Of a stretch of 43,807 nucleotides of DNA, positions 1 to 8,326 are shown in pieces (the stretch's first letter is position 1; the number at the start of each line of letters is the position of its first letter). Made by a program: the position numbers and the translations under genes. The notes under the pieces were generated by a model, which was not told where the DNA came from, did no database searches, and was given only the letters and a program-made list of their open reading frames with translations. Source of the stretch: Salinivibrio siamensis (GTDB taxonomy: Bacteria; Pseudomonadota; Gammaproteobacteria; Enterobacterales; Vibrionaceae); the NCBI RefSeq assembly GCF_001996005.1, contig NZ_MUFB01000004.1, positions 95,334 to 139,140 of the forward strand, in the 5' to 3' direction.

Positions 1-1521
1 GAACCGCTCGCACAAGCAGTGAGTAGCCACTATCATTATCAACACGGCGCAGGTCTCGGTCTATCCATCAGTCGTCAACTTGTTGAGCTGATGGGCGGCC
101 AGCTGTACGTCAGTAGTCAGCCGCAAGTGGGGACCACCTTTAGCTTCACCCTTCCGAGCGTCGATGAGCCTCCGGTGTTGACCACCGAGCTTTCCGCCGT
201 CTCTACCCAACACATTCATCAAGATGACACGCGAGAGACCCTCGCTCACTCCTCTTCGGACGTTGTTTCGCAAAGCCAGCATAATCACAATGGCTTACAT
301 ATTTTAGTGGTCGATGATGAGCCAACCAACCAACAAGTACTGACCAGTTTTCTTAATATTGAAGGCTATCAGGTCAGTACAGCCAGTGATGGACGTACAG
401 CGATTGATCATATCGCCACCACAAAGCCAGATCTCATCTTACTCGATGTGCTAATGCCCGGAATGAGTGGATTCGAGGTCTGTGAGCAGCTGCGTGCACG
501 CTATGACCATGCTGCACTTCCGATTATCATGCTAACCGCCTTAAATCAGCCTGATGATCGCATCTATGGCTTTGAGGTCGGCGCGAATGATTATCTCTGT
601 AAGCCCTTTGATAAAAGAGAGCTCGCCGCACGGATAGCAACACATCTTGCCGCTAGCCAAGCGGAACAGCGCCGCCAAGAAAATCAGCGCCTCGAGCAGG
701 CGCTTGAACAAAGTGCTCGGCAACAGGCCAGTCTACTCGAAACCCAGTCTTGGTTGATTTCACAGCTCTCTCTCGCTCCTGAAGCTATGTTAGGTATGCG
801 AAAAGATGGCCAGGTTCGCTTTGTTAACCAAGCGGCAGCCTCCTTGTTTGAGCGTGAGCAAGACGAGGTAAAACGGATGCATGGCCAAGCCTTAGTGAAA
901 GCGCCCGAGCAAGCCAATCAGATGGAGCGCTATCAAGGCCCACTGACCATTTATATTGAAGGACGTCCCCGAGACGTCGACGGTATGGTGCTGCGTTTTC
1001 CCGCAGAGTCTGACATTGACAGCCTGTATGTCATCAACACAGACGCTCCCGTGTCTCAGTCTCGTATACAGAGCCTAGAAAGCGCCATCGAAGCCTTATC
1101 TGGCTACGCATTAGGCGGAGACTCGCGCCAACTTGAAACGCTAAAAGCCATGGGGGGCGAATTTGAAGCTATCGCTGAAAAAGCGCAACACCAACAACAA
1201 GATAAAGCCAACGCACGCAGACAGCTAATTGTTGATGCCATGGTAGCCAGCTTGCATTACTGGGAAGAAGCCACAGGCAAAAGCAAATTCGATTTTGCCG
1301 AGCAAAGTGGTCTTTGGCGCGTCTACCTTGACCGTAGTAGCTTACAAACCCGCACATTGGATAAGTACCTGCTCATCGAAACCCTGCCAAAAACCCCGCG
1401 ATGGCGCACAGTGCTGAGCTCCATTCGCTTTATCCTCGATCATTGTGACAAACGTAGTACGACCCGTACTCAGCTGGAGTCCTATTACCAACAACTTCGC
1501 CAGCTACTGCTAGAAGACTAA
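1..1521 (+). CDS. chiS: ChiS-type hybrid sensor kinase/DNA-binding regulator, 3' part
   Basis: The frame is open from base 1, so the gene is cut by the left edge. Visible in order: the end of a histidine-kinase ATPase domain (G2-type GAGLGLSISRQLVELMGG), a linker, a receiver domain (ILVVDDEP; phosphoacceptor Asp in LLDV at codon 445-447; KPFDK lysine), a coiled segment rich in Gln/Glu, a PAS-like stretch and a C-terminal region of about 100 residues ending in QLLLED. In V. cholerae, ChiS is a membrane hybrid kinase that senses chitin oligosaccharides through the periplasmic binding protein and activates chitin genes directly with a cryptic helix-turn-helix domain at its C-terminus. The identification rests on domain order and on the chitooligosaccharide transporter operon that follows, as in V. 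cholerae. The sensor and dimerisation domains lie outside the window. Confidence 0.85.
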   Translation, partial: EPLAQAVSSHYHYQHGAGLGLSISRQLVELMGGQLYVSSQPQVGTTFSFTLPSVDEPPVLTTELSAVSTQHIHQDDTRETLAHSSSDVVSQSQHNHNGLHILVVDDEPTNQQVLTSFLNIEGYQVSTASDGRTAIDHIATTKPDLILLDVLMPGMSGFEVCEQLRARYDHAALPIIMLTALNQPDDRIYGFEVGANDYLCKPFDKRELAARIATHLAASQAEQRRQENQRLEQALEQSARQQASLLETQSWLISQLSLAPEAMLGMRKDGQVRFVNQAAASLFEREQDEVKRMHGQALVKAPEQANQMERYQGPLTIYIEGRPRDVDGMVLRFPAESDIDSLYVINTDAPVSQSRIQSLESAIEALSGYALGGDSRQLETLKAMGGEFEAIAEKAQHQQQDKANARRQLIVDAMVASLHYWEEATGKSKFDFAEQSGLWRVYLDRSSLQTRTLDKYLLIETLPKTPRWRTVLSSIRFILDHCDKRSTTRTQLESYYQQLRQLLLED

Positions 1522-1542
1522 CACAGCCAAATCGCTCCTTCT

Positions 1543-1928
1543 CCCAGTGCCTCTCCTATCGGGACAGGCACTGCTGCGTTCCCGCTATCGTTTCTCCACC
1601 CTCTTAAGCATCCCTTCTTCTGAGGACAGGCACTTTTACCCTGACAAGCACCCTCTTAAGGCACCCTCTTACGGGGACAGGCACTGTCTCTTATGAGGAC
1701 AGTCGTACTTCTTGCGCTCTCATTTCTTGTAAGGACAGGCACCTACATGTTAGCCGCAGGCCCCTCGTTCTGTCCGACACACTATCAGCTCTTGTGGGGA
1801 CAGACACTTATAGCACTCCCTTTTAGCGCCCTATCAGGACAGGCGCATCGAAGTAAGTGAGCAAACCTCGGTGACTGTCCTATGAATAGTTCGCGGGAAC
1901 AGACACTGTCTCTTATGAGGACAGTCGT
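1543..1928 (+). repeat. Cluster of about ten GGGGACAGGCAC-family repeats between chiS and the transporter operon
   Basis: Cores begin near 1561, 1622, 1673, 1695, 1731, 1796, 1836, 1895 and 1917 (forward) and at 1871 (reverse, GTGACTGTCC). The copy at 1561 is preceded by an inverted half (AGTGCCTCTCC, from 1544), giving a possible hairpin. Two copies (about 1680-1715 and 1900-1937) belong to a longer near-identical block containing CACTGTCTCTTATGAGGACA, so copies spread partly by local duplication. Many copies are preceded by CTCTTA or CTATC and followed by TTTTA. The rest of the gap (1930-2500) is AT-rich and has no credible gene; it should hold the promoter of the binding-protein gene, but I could not place -35/-10 elements with confidence. 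Confidence 0.85.
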
Positions 1929-2438
1929 ATTTCTTGGGTTCTCTTAACGTGCCCGTCCTCTGACTGACGAGCTAAAATCGCTCATTAATAATCTTTGCGA
2001 ACCAACCTCATTTCAATCGCAATGCTTCTTAGCAAAAATCCCCTTTTATGTCGGATATAACTCAGAAATGCGCGACTTGTCACAACAAAATAGATACTGA
2101 TTTTTCTCGTTAAAAAATAAGAGTGTTTTGGTGTGTGACATGCATCGCCCAAAAGATAATTAAACATAACATTATGATTTTTATATTATTATAATTCCAT
2201 CCAGGGTCGTTATCAGGAGATAATCGTAATTGCATCCTGAAGCGGACAACCTTTTTAGCTGTTTTTTTTAACGAAAATAACGTCAACGTCGCGCTTTTTT
2301 ACGGTTTTAACGATTATTCACATTGCAGCCTTCACTTAACTTGGGCTTAGTGAAGATGTTTGCTGGCCTGGAGCAACAAGTATCGCTTGGGGCATCCCAT
2401 CCATAATCACAACGTCAGGGTCGGCAACACAGTAAGCT

Positions 2439-2470
2439 TGAGCTCGCGAAGGTTGTAAGCAACGAGCTCA
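2439..2470 (+). other. Inverted repeat in the leader of the chitooligosaccharide-binding protein gene
   Basis: TGAGCTCG (2439-2446) pairs with CGAGCTCA (2463-2470), and inside it GTTG (2452-2455) pairs with CAAC (2460-2463). The structure lies about 40 bases before the start codon. It could be an RNA hairpin in the leader or a protein-binding palindrome. The right arm also begins a 16-base sequence (2464-2479) that recurs with one mismatch at 2614-2629 inside the coding region, exactly 150 bases away. Confidence 0.45.
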
Positions 2471-2511
2471 CTATCCATCACGTGAACTGAAAGCAACAGT
2501 AAGGAATGGCT

Positions 2512-4200
2512 ATGTTTTCGAGTAACATTAGAGTTGCCAGCAAGACCCTACTTGCCTCTGCAATCATCGGTGCGCTGAGCGCAAGTGCTGGCGTTAGTGC
2601 CGCCGAGCGCAGTGAGCTCACTATCCACCCGAAAGAATTCAATACTTTTGTCCGTAACTTTAACCCTTTCCTCGGCGCTACCTATCTGCACACCACCACT
2701 GACTTTATCTATGAGCCTTTAGTGGTGTTTAACGAAATGAAAGGCAACCAACCTGTCTTTCGTCTCGCGAGCGGCTATGAAATGGCGGATGACCTGAAAA
2801 GTGTCACCTTCACCCTTCGTGAAGGGGTGAAATGGTCAGACGGTGAGGCCTATACCGCCGATGATGTGGTGTATTCGTTTGATTTGGTCAAAAACCACCC
2901 TGAGTTGGATCAATCTGGGATTAACCAATGGGTTGATGATGTGAAGAAGCTAGACGACTACACCGTCCGCTTTGAACTCACTGAGGCAAACTCGAATGTC
3001 CCCTACGAAATTGCGAAAGTACCTGTGGTGCCTGAACACGTCTGGAAAAATGTTGAAGAGCCCGCGTCTTACACCAATGAAAACCCGGTAGGCTCTGGCC
3101 CCTTCACCACCATCGATACCTTCACGTCACAGCTCTATATTCAATGTCGTAACCCGCATTATTGGGATAACGACAACCTCGATGTTGACTGTCTGCGCGT
3201 ACCACAAATTGCCAATAACGATCAGTTTTTAAGTAAAGTGATCAACGGCGAAATGGACTGGACCTCATCGTTTATTCCTGACATTGATCGCACCTATGCC
3301 GCCGCTAATCCAAACCATCACTATTGGTATCCTGCCGCCGGCACCCAAGCCTTTATGGTTAATTTTAATGACCCAGACCCTGCCAAGCGTGAAGCGCTAA
3401 CCAATGTCGACTTCCGTCGCGCCTTTTCGATGGCGCTGGACCGTCAAACCATCATTGATATCGCGTTTTATGGTGGTGGTACGGTAAACGACTTCGCCTC
3501 TGGCTTAGGTTATGCCTTTGAGTCTTGGTCCGACGAAGCAGTGCATGAAAAATATCGCCAATACAATACGTACGATCTAGACGGCGCCAAAGCACTGCTC
3601 GCTAAAGCCGGCTTTAAAGATCAAGACGGCGATGGCTTTGTGGAAACGCCATCAGGTAAGTCGTTTGAGCTCGAGATCCAATCCCCCAATGGCTGGACCG
3701 ATTTCAACAACACCGTTCAACTAACGGTTGAGCAACTTGCCGAGGCCGGTATCAAAGCCAAAGCACGTACCCCTGATTTCTCGGTATACCGCCAAGCGAT
3801 GCTCGAAGCCGACTACGACGTCGCCTACACCAACTACTTCCACGGTGCTGATCCTTACACCTATTGGAATAGCGCGTATAACTCCAACTTACAGGAAGGG
3901 GATGGCATGCCGCGGTTCGCAATGCATTACTACCAAAATGCCGAGCTCGACAAGCTGTTAGACAGCTTCTACAAAACCGCGGACAAGGCTGAGCAGCTGG
4001 AAATTGCCCACCAAATCCAAGCGATTATCGCCAAGGATCAGGTCACTATTCCGGTGCTTTCTGGTGCACAAATGTATCAATACAACACCACCCGCTTCAC
4101 CGGTTGGTGGAACGAAGACAATCCGAAAGGTCGCCCCTCTATCTGGGCCGGCATTCCTGAGCGTCTTCTTCATGTGCTGGACCTTAAGCCCGTTCAGTAA
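2512..4200 (+). CDS. Periplasmic chitooligosaccharide-binding protein of an ABC importer (CBP type)
   Basis: Family 5 extracellular solute-binding protein of 562 residues. A Sec signal peptide (basic NIRVASK, then a hydrophobic run ending ASAGVSA) is followed by a typical SBP_bac_5 body with LREGVKWSDGEAYTADDVVYSF and DFRRAFSMALDRQ motifs. In V. cholerae the equivalent protein (VC0620) binds chitin oligosaccharides in the periplasm, feeds the importer and holds ChiS inactive when empty. Start choice: AAGGA at 2501-2505 directly abuts an ATG at 2506, whereas the second ATG at 2512 has a normal 6-base spacing, so 2512 is preferred; 2506 would add only two residues. First gene of the operon; a GC hairpin follows it. 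Substrate is inferred from chiS and the hydrolase genes around it. Confidence 0.92.
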   Translation: MFSSNIRVASKTLLASAIIGALSASAGVSAAERSELTIHPKEFNTFVRNFNPFLGATYLHTTTDFIYEPLVVFNEMKGNQPVFRLASGYEMADDLKSVTFTLREGVKWSDGEAYTADDVVYSFDLVKNHPELDQSGINQWVDDVKKLDDYTVRFELTEANSNVPYEIAKVPVVPEHVWKNVEEPASYTNENPVGSGPFTTIDTFTSQLYIQCRNPHYWDNDNLDVDCLRVPQIANNDQFLSKVINGEMDWTSSFIPDIDRTYAAANPNHHYWYPAAGTQAFMVNFNDPDPAKREALTNVDFRRAFSMALDRQTIIDIAFYGGGTVNDFASGLGYAFESWSDEAVHEKYRQYNTYDLDGAKALLAKAGFKDQDGDGFVETPSGKSFELEIQSPNGWTDFNNTVQLTVEQLAEAGIKAKARTPDFSVYRQAMLEADYDVAYTNYFHGADPYTYWNSAYNSNLQEGDGMPRFAMHYYQNAELDKLLDSFYKTADKAEQLEIAHQIQAIIAKDQVTIPVLSGAQMYQYNTTRFTGWWNEDNPKGRPSIWAGIPERLLHVLDLKPVQ

Positions 4201-4208
4201 CCAATATC

Positions 4209-4231
4209 GGGCGCCTTGCGCGCCCGCTTTT
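4209..4231 (+). terminator. Intercistronic terminator/attenuator after the binding protein
   Basis: GGGCGC (4209-4214) and GCGCCC (4220-4225) form a 6-bp GC stem with a 5-base loop, followed by GCTTTTCC. It sits between the binding-protein gene and the first permease. A partial terminator here would give more binding protein than membrane components, a common arrangement in ABC import operons. Confidence 0.6.
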
Positions 4232-4283
4232 CCACGGTGTTCACGCCACGAACATCACCACTTCGCTGTGTAAGGTGTGGGTT

Positions 4284-5270
4284 ATGGGTTATTTTTTCCG
4301 ACGGCTAACTTTTTACATGATTGCCCTTTTAGTGGCAGCAACACTCAATTTTATTATTCCTCGTGCCATGCCCGGTGATCCTGTCACCATGATGTTTGCC
4401 AACGCCTCGGTGCAAGTCACTCCAGAGCGAATTGAGGCAATGAAACAACTACTGGGCTTTGTCGATGGCCCCCTCTATATGCAGTATTTCACCTACATGA
4501 AAAACGTGTTGAGCTGGGATTTAGGCACCTCCATCCAATTTTATCCGTTGTCAGTAAACGAGCTCCTCGGCAAAGCCTTTGGCTGGTCGCTGTTTCTCGC
4601 CGGCAGTGCAGTGCTGCTGTCTTTCTCGTTGGGCTCGATTTTGGGGATTTTTGCCGCTTGGAAGCGCGGCGGAAAATACGATGCTGTGATCACCCCAGGA
4701 ATGCTAATCATCCAAGCGGTACCACAAGTGGTTATCGCCATGTTGGCGCTGTTTATTTTCGCGATTGGGCTGAAATGGTTTCCAACCGGATACGCCTACA
4801 CGCCGGGCGTTACCCCTGACTGGACCAGCTGGGCCTTTATTAAAGATGTGGCCTATCACGCCGTACTCCCGCTTTTTTGTGCCTCCATCATTCAAGTGGG
4901 CGGCTTTTTGGTCAACATGCGCAACAACATGATTAACCTGCTTGCGGAAGACTACATCACCATGGCCCGCGGCAAAGGGTTAAGTGAAAACCGCGTGGTA
5001 TTTAACTACGCCGCCCGGAACGCGCTCTTGCCCAGTGTCACGGCGCTATCAATGTCGCTGGGTATTGCCATCGGGGGCCAACTGATTGTGGAGATCATTT
5101 TTAACTACCCCGGTCTTGGCTCGGTGCTCTTGAATGCGATCAACGCGCGTGACTACCAAGTCCTGCAAGGCCAGCTACTGATTATGACCTTGTTTATGCT
5201 CTCGTTTAACTTAATTGCTGACATGCTGTACGTGGTCCTTGACCCACGCCTGCGCAAAGGAGGCAAATAA
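4284..5270 (+). CDS. Chitooligosaccharide ABC transporter permease, OppB/DppB type
   Basis: Inner-membrane permease of 328 residues with about six hydrophobic segments. It has the OppB-type N-terminus (FFRRLTFYMIALLVAATLNF, then PRAMPGDP) and the cytoplasmic EAA loop (EDYITMARGKGLSENRV, about residues 222-240) that contacts the ATPases. Start at ATG 4284 with AAGG at 4272-4275; a GTG at 4275 in the same frame would add three residues but leaves no room for a ribosome-binding site. It forms the membrane channel with the next gene product. Equivalent by position to VC0619. The specificity is from context only; sequence alone would fit any peptide/opine/nickel-class importer. Confidence 0.9.
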   Translation: MGYFFRRLTFYMIALLVAATLNFIIPRAMPGDPVTMMFANASVQVTPERIEAMKQLLGFVDGPLYMQYFTYMKNVLSWDLGTSIQFYPLSVNELLGKAFGWSLFLAGSAVLLSFSLGSILGIFAAWKRGGKYDAVITPGMLIIQAVPQVVIAMLALFIFAIGLKWFPTGYAYTPGVTPDWTSWAFIKDVAYHAVLPLFCASIIQVGGFLVNMRNNMINLLAEDYITMARGKGLSENRVVFNYAARNALLPSVTALSMSLGIAIGGQLIVEIIFNYPGLGSVLLNAINARDYQVLQGQLLIMTLFMLSFNLIADMLYVVLDPRLRKGGK

Positions 5271-5271
5271 T

Positions 5272-6300
5272 ATGAAAGATCTCCTCACGCTTATCGTACG
5301 CAATAAAATTGCCCGCGCTGGCTCCATCATTGTTGGTTTATTTATATTGATGGCGGTCTTCGCGCCTTTATTAACCCAGCACGCGCCAGATAAACGCACC
5401 GGTAATCCGCATGAATACCCCAGCTTTATCGTCAAAGCGGCGCAAGCCAATCCAGACGGCTGGGTCGCCACGCACTTAGCGGATGATCGTCGCACCCTAC
5501 TGATGTCGAAAAAGGCCGACCATGTCCTTGGTACCACCCGTATGGGTCGTGATGTCTGGTCGCAGTTAGTACATGGCGCCCGTGTTTCGTTAGCGGTGGG
5601 TTTTGGGGCAGGTATCACCGTGTGTGTGCTCGCCACCTTAATTGGTATTACCGCCGGCTATTTAGGCGGTTGGGTTGACGATGTGCTCACCGCCGCGATG
5701 AACATTATGTTGGTGATCCCGCAATACCCACTCTTGTTCGTGCTCGCCGCGTTTATCGGCGAAGCCGGACCGCTGACGATTGCCATCATTATTGGCTGCA
5801 CCTCGTGGGCGTGGGGCGCACGGGTGGTTCGGTCGCAAACCCTTGCCCTGCGCGAAAAAGAGTTCGTGAAAGCCGCCGAAGTGCTGGGTGAATCGCGCTT
5901 TCGTATCACCTTTGTCGAGATCTTGCCTAATCTCGTGCCCATTGTTGGCGCTAGCTTTATTGGTTCGGTGATGTATGCCATTGCCATGGAGTCGATTATC
6001 TCCTTTCTAGGCCTTGGCGATCCCAACACCATCAGCTGGGGGATCATGCTCTACAACGTGCAAACCTCTTCATCCATGTTAATTGGCGCGTGGTGGGAGC
6101 TGCTCGCGCCTTGTATTGCGCTGACTTTACTGGTTACGGGGCTTGCGTTACTCAACTTCGCAGTGGATGAAATTGCCAACCCGCAATTACGTGCGCAAAA
6201 AGGGATGAAGCGCTGGAAAAAACTCAGCCAACAAGAAAAGAAAGCCCGCGACGAGAATCCCGTTGCCGAACACATGCTGATCAGTGGAGATAAATCATGA
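5272..6300 (+). CDS. Chitooligosaccharide ABC transporter permease, OppC/DppC type
   Basis: Second permease, 342 residues. One N-terminal transmembrane segment (GSIIVGLFILMAVFAPLL), a periplasmic region, the OppC hallmark GTTRMGRDVWSQLVHGARVS, then five hydrophobic segments with the EAA loop (LREKEFVKAAEVLGESRFR, about residues 194-212). The start at ATG 5272 follows AAAGGAGG at 5257-5264 in the end of the preceding gene; longer in-frame starts would overlap that gene by about 55 bases. Its stop overlaps the ATG of the next gene (ATGA, 4 bases), a sign of translational coupling. It carries a longer lysine-rich C-terminal tail after the last segment than a minimal OppC protein. Confidence 0.9.
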   Translation: MKDLLTLIVRNKIARAGSIIVGLFILMAVFAPLLTQHAPDKRTGNPHEYPSFIVKAAQANPDGWVATHLADDRRTLLMSKKADHVLGTTRMGRDVWSQLVHGARVSLAVGFGAGITVCVLATLIGITAGYLGGWVDDVLTAAMNIMLVIPQYPLLFVLAAFIGEAGPLTIAIIIGCTSWAWGARVVRSQTLALREKEFVKAAEVLGESRFRITFVEILPNLVPIVGASFIGSVMYAIAMESIISFLGLGDPNTISWGIMLYNVQTSSSMLIGAWWELLAPCIALTLLVTGLALLNFAVDEIANPQLRAQKGMKRWKKLSQQEKKARDENPVAEHMLISGDKS

Positions 6301-7283
6301 GTCGCACCCCACTTATCTCAATCCGTGACCTGTGCGTGGACTACATTACCGATGCCGGCGATGTCCGAGCCTGCGATCATGTCAGTTTTGACATTGCCCC
6401 CGGTGAAGTATTCGGTCTGGCTGGCGAATCGGGATGCGGTAAATCCACCGTTGCCTTTTCGCTGATGCGTCTGCATAAGCCACCCGCCTTTATCACCGGC
6501 GGCGAAGTCATCTTTAACGGCGAGAATATCCTCGATTACAGCGACGCTCGGATGCACGACTTTCGCTGGCGGGAGATGTCGATGGTGTTTCAAAGCGCCA
6601 TGAATGCCCTTAATCCAGTGCTGACGCTCGAAGAACAGTTTTGCGATGTGTTGATGCGCCACACCAACCTGACCCGCAAACACGCGGTCAAACGGGCTCA
6701 AGGCTTGCTGGAAATTGTCGATATTCACCCTAGCCGCCTGACCGATTATCCGCACCAATTTTCGGGCGGGATGCGTCAGCGCTTGGTAATTGCCATTGCG
6801 CTAGCCTTAAATCCGAAAATGATCATCATGGATGAGCCCACCACCGCATTAGACGTGGTGGTACAGCGTGAGATCTTGCAAAAAATCTATGCGTTAAAAG
6901 AAGAGTTTGGCTTTTCGATTCTGTTTATCACCCATGATTTATCGCTCATGGTCGAGTTCTCCGACCGGATTGGAATCATGTATTCCGGCGAGCTGATTGA
7001 GGTCGCGCCGTCCAAACAAGTACTCACCAATCCGTATCACCCCTACACCGAAGGGCTGGGCAGCTCATTCCCCTCACTTACCGGACCTAAGCGCCAGCTC
7101 ACGGGGATCCCAGGCAACCCGCTCAACTTGCTCGAAATCCCGACCGGCTGCCGCTTTCAAGCACGCTGTGCTCAGGTGCATGATCGATGTCGCACCACCC
7201 AAACGGCGCTGCGCCAAATCGAACCGGGACGGTATTCCAACTGCCATCTATACGGCGAGCCCATCGCCCAACAAAAACTCTAA
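6297..7283 (+). CDS. Chitooligosaccharide ABC transporter ATPase, OppD/DppD type
   Basis: Nucleotide-binding subunit, 328 residues, cytoplasmic face of the inner membrane. Walker A GESGCGKST (about residue 43), Q-loop MVFQSAMNALNP, signature FSGGMRQR (about 155), Walker B MIIMDEPTTALD (about 175), H-loop ITHD. The C-terminus has the OppD-type oligopeptide extension (NPYHPYTEGL and the cysteines of CRFQARCAQVHDRC), which in characterised relatives can bind an iron-sulfur cluster. It pairs with the next gene product to power import. It overlaps the preceding permease gene by 4 bases. Confidence 0.92.
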   Translation: MSRTPLISIRDLCVDYITDAGDVRACDHVSFDIAPGEVFGLAGESGCGKSTVAFSLMRLHKPPAFITGGEVIFNGENILDYSDARMHDFRWREMSMVFQSAMNALNPVLTLEEQFCDVLMRHTNLTRKHAVKRAQGLLEIVDIHPSRLTDYPHQFSGGMRQRLVIAIALALNPKMIIMDEPTTALDVVVQREILQKIYALKEEFGFSILFITHDLSLMVEFSDRIGIMYSGELIEVAPSKQVLTNPYHPYTEGLGSSFPSLTGPKRQLTGIPGNPLNLLEIPTGCRFQARCAQVHDRCRTTQTALRQIEPGRYSNCHLYGEPIAQQKL

Positions 7284-7310
7284 TAACGCGACAATGTGAG
7301 GAAGTCAGTG

Positions 7311-8306
7311 ATGAGTACAGGTTTTGGAGAACTGCTGGTTGAAGGGAAAAACGTGGTGAAAGATTTTCCCATTAACAGTCATGCCCTTAAACAACCCATG
7401 ATGCGAGCGATCAATGATGTCTCGTTCAAAATGTACAAAGGCCGTGGACTTGCCGTGGTGGGGGAGTCGGGCTCGGGCAAATCAACCACCGCGAAAATGA
7501 TTGCCAAAATGTATGCCCCGACCGATGGCTGCATTGAATATCGCGGCCGCGATATCACCACCATTAAAAAACGTGATGAGCTGATGCGCTATCGCGAAGG
7601 CCTGCAAATGGTCTGGCAAGACCCTTTTGGCTCGCTCAACCCCACGCATAATGTGTTTCATCATATTGCGCGCCCATTATTGATCCACAAAAAAGTCGCC
7701 AAGCGCGACAAAGCACAACTGAAAGAGCGAGTGTTCGAGCTACTCGAGCAAGTGGGTCTCACTCCGGCCAAAGAAACGGCGGAGAAATTTCCCCACCAGC
7801 TGTCGGGCGGCCAGCGTCAGAGGATTAACCTGGCGAGGAACATCGCCGTCGGCGCGGAAGTGGTACTCGCCGATGAGCCAACTTCGATGCTGGATGTGTC
7901 GATTCGTGCCGGTGTACTTAATCTGATGGAAGAAATGAAAGTGGAGAAGCAAATGTCGCTGCTCTACATCACCCATGATATCGCTACCGCACGTTACATT
8001 GCTGAAGACTTGGCAGTGATGTACGTCGGCCATATGGTCGAATGGGGAGACACCGAAGAGATTATTCATCGCCCTCAGCATCCTTACACCCAGCTATTGG
8101 TCTCAGCCGTGCCCGACCCGAGCAAGTCTATTCACGAAAAACTAAAGGGCAACAAGGGTGAAATTCCTCTGTGGACGCCGGATTCTGTCGGCTGCCCTTT
8201 TGCTGGCCGCTGCCCACATGCGACAGCCAAATGCACTGAGCAGTTGCCCCGCGTGACCAAGCTCGCCGACAACCACTATGTGCGCTGCTATTTGTACGAG
8301 CAATAG
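7311..8306 (+). CDS. Chitooligosaccharide ABC transporter ATPase, OppF/DppF type
   Basis: Second nucleotide-binding subunit, 331 residues. Walker A GESGSGKST (about residue 51), Q-loop MVWQDPFGSLNP, signature LSGGQRQR (about 164), Walker B VVLADEPTSMLD, H-loop ITHD, and a C-terminal extension with GCPFAGRCPHATAKC. The start ATG 7311 is preceded by TGAGGAAG; an in-frame GTG at 7296 would put the ribosome-binding site inside the gene. It completes the five-gene importer, matching the position of VC0616 in V. cholerae, and leads after about 20 bases into the GH9 gene. Confidence 0.92.
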   Translation: MSTGFGELLVEGKNVVKDFPINSHALKQPMMRAINDVSFKMYKGRGLAVVGESGSGKSTTAKMIAKMYAPTDGCIEYRGRDITTIKKRDELMRYREGLQMVWQDPFGSLNPTHNVFHHIARPLLIHKKVAKRDKAQLKERVFELLEQVGLTPAKETAEKFPHQLSGGQRQRINLARNIAVGAEVVLADEPTSMLDVSIRAGVLNLMEEMKVEKQMSLLYITHDIATARYIAEDLAVMYVGHMVEWGDTEEIIHRPQHPYTQLLVSAVPDPSKSIHEKLKGNKGEIPLWTPDSVGCPFAGRCPHATAKCTEQLPRVTKLADNHYVRCYLYEQ

Positions 8307-8326
8307 CGACCAATAAGGATACCATC

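Noticed and set aside
1543-1928. Regularly repeated short motif as a CRISPR array
   Set aside because: Spacing is irregular, repeats are too short and variable, both orientations occur, and no cas gene is in the window.
1985-2167. 60-residue frame on the minus strand before the binding-protein gene
   Set aside because: No ribosome-binding site and no recognisable protein character; it lies in AT-rich regulatory DNA.
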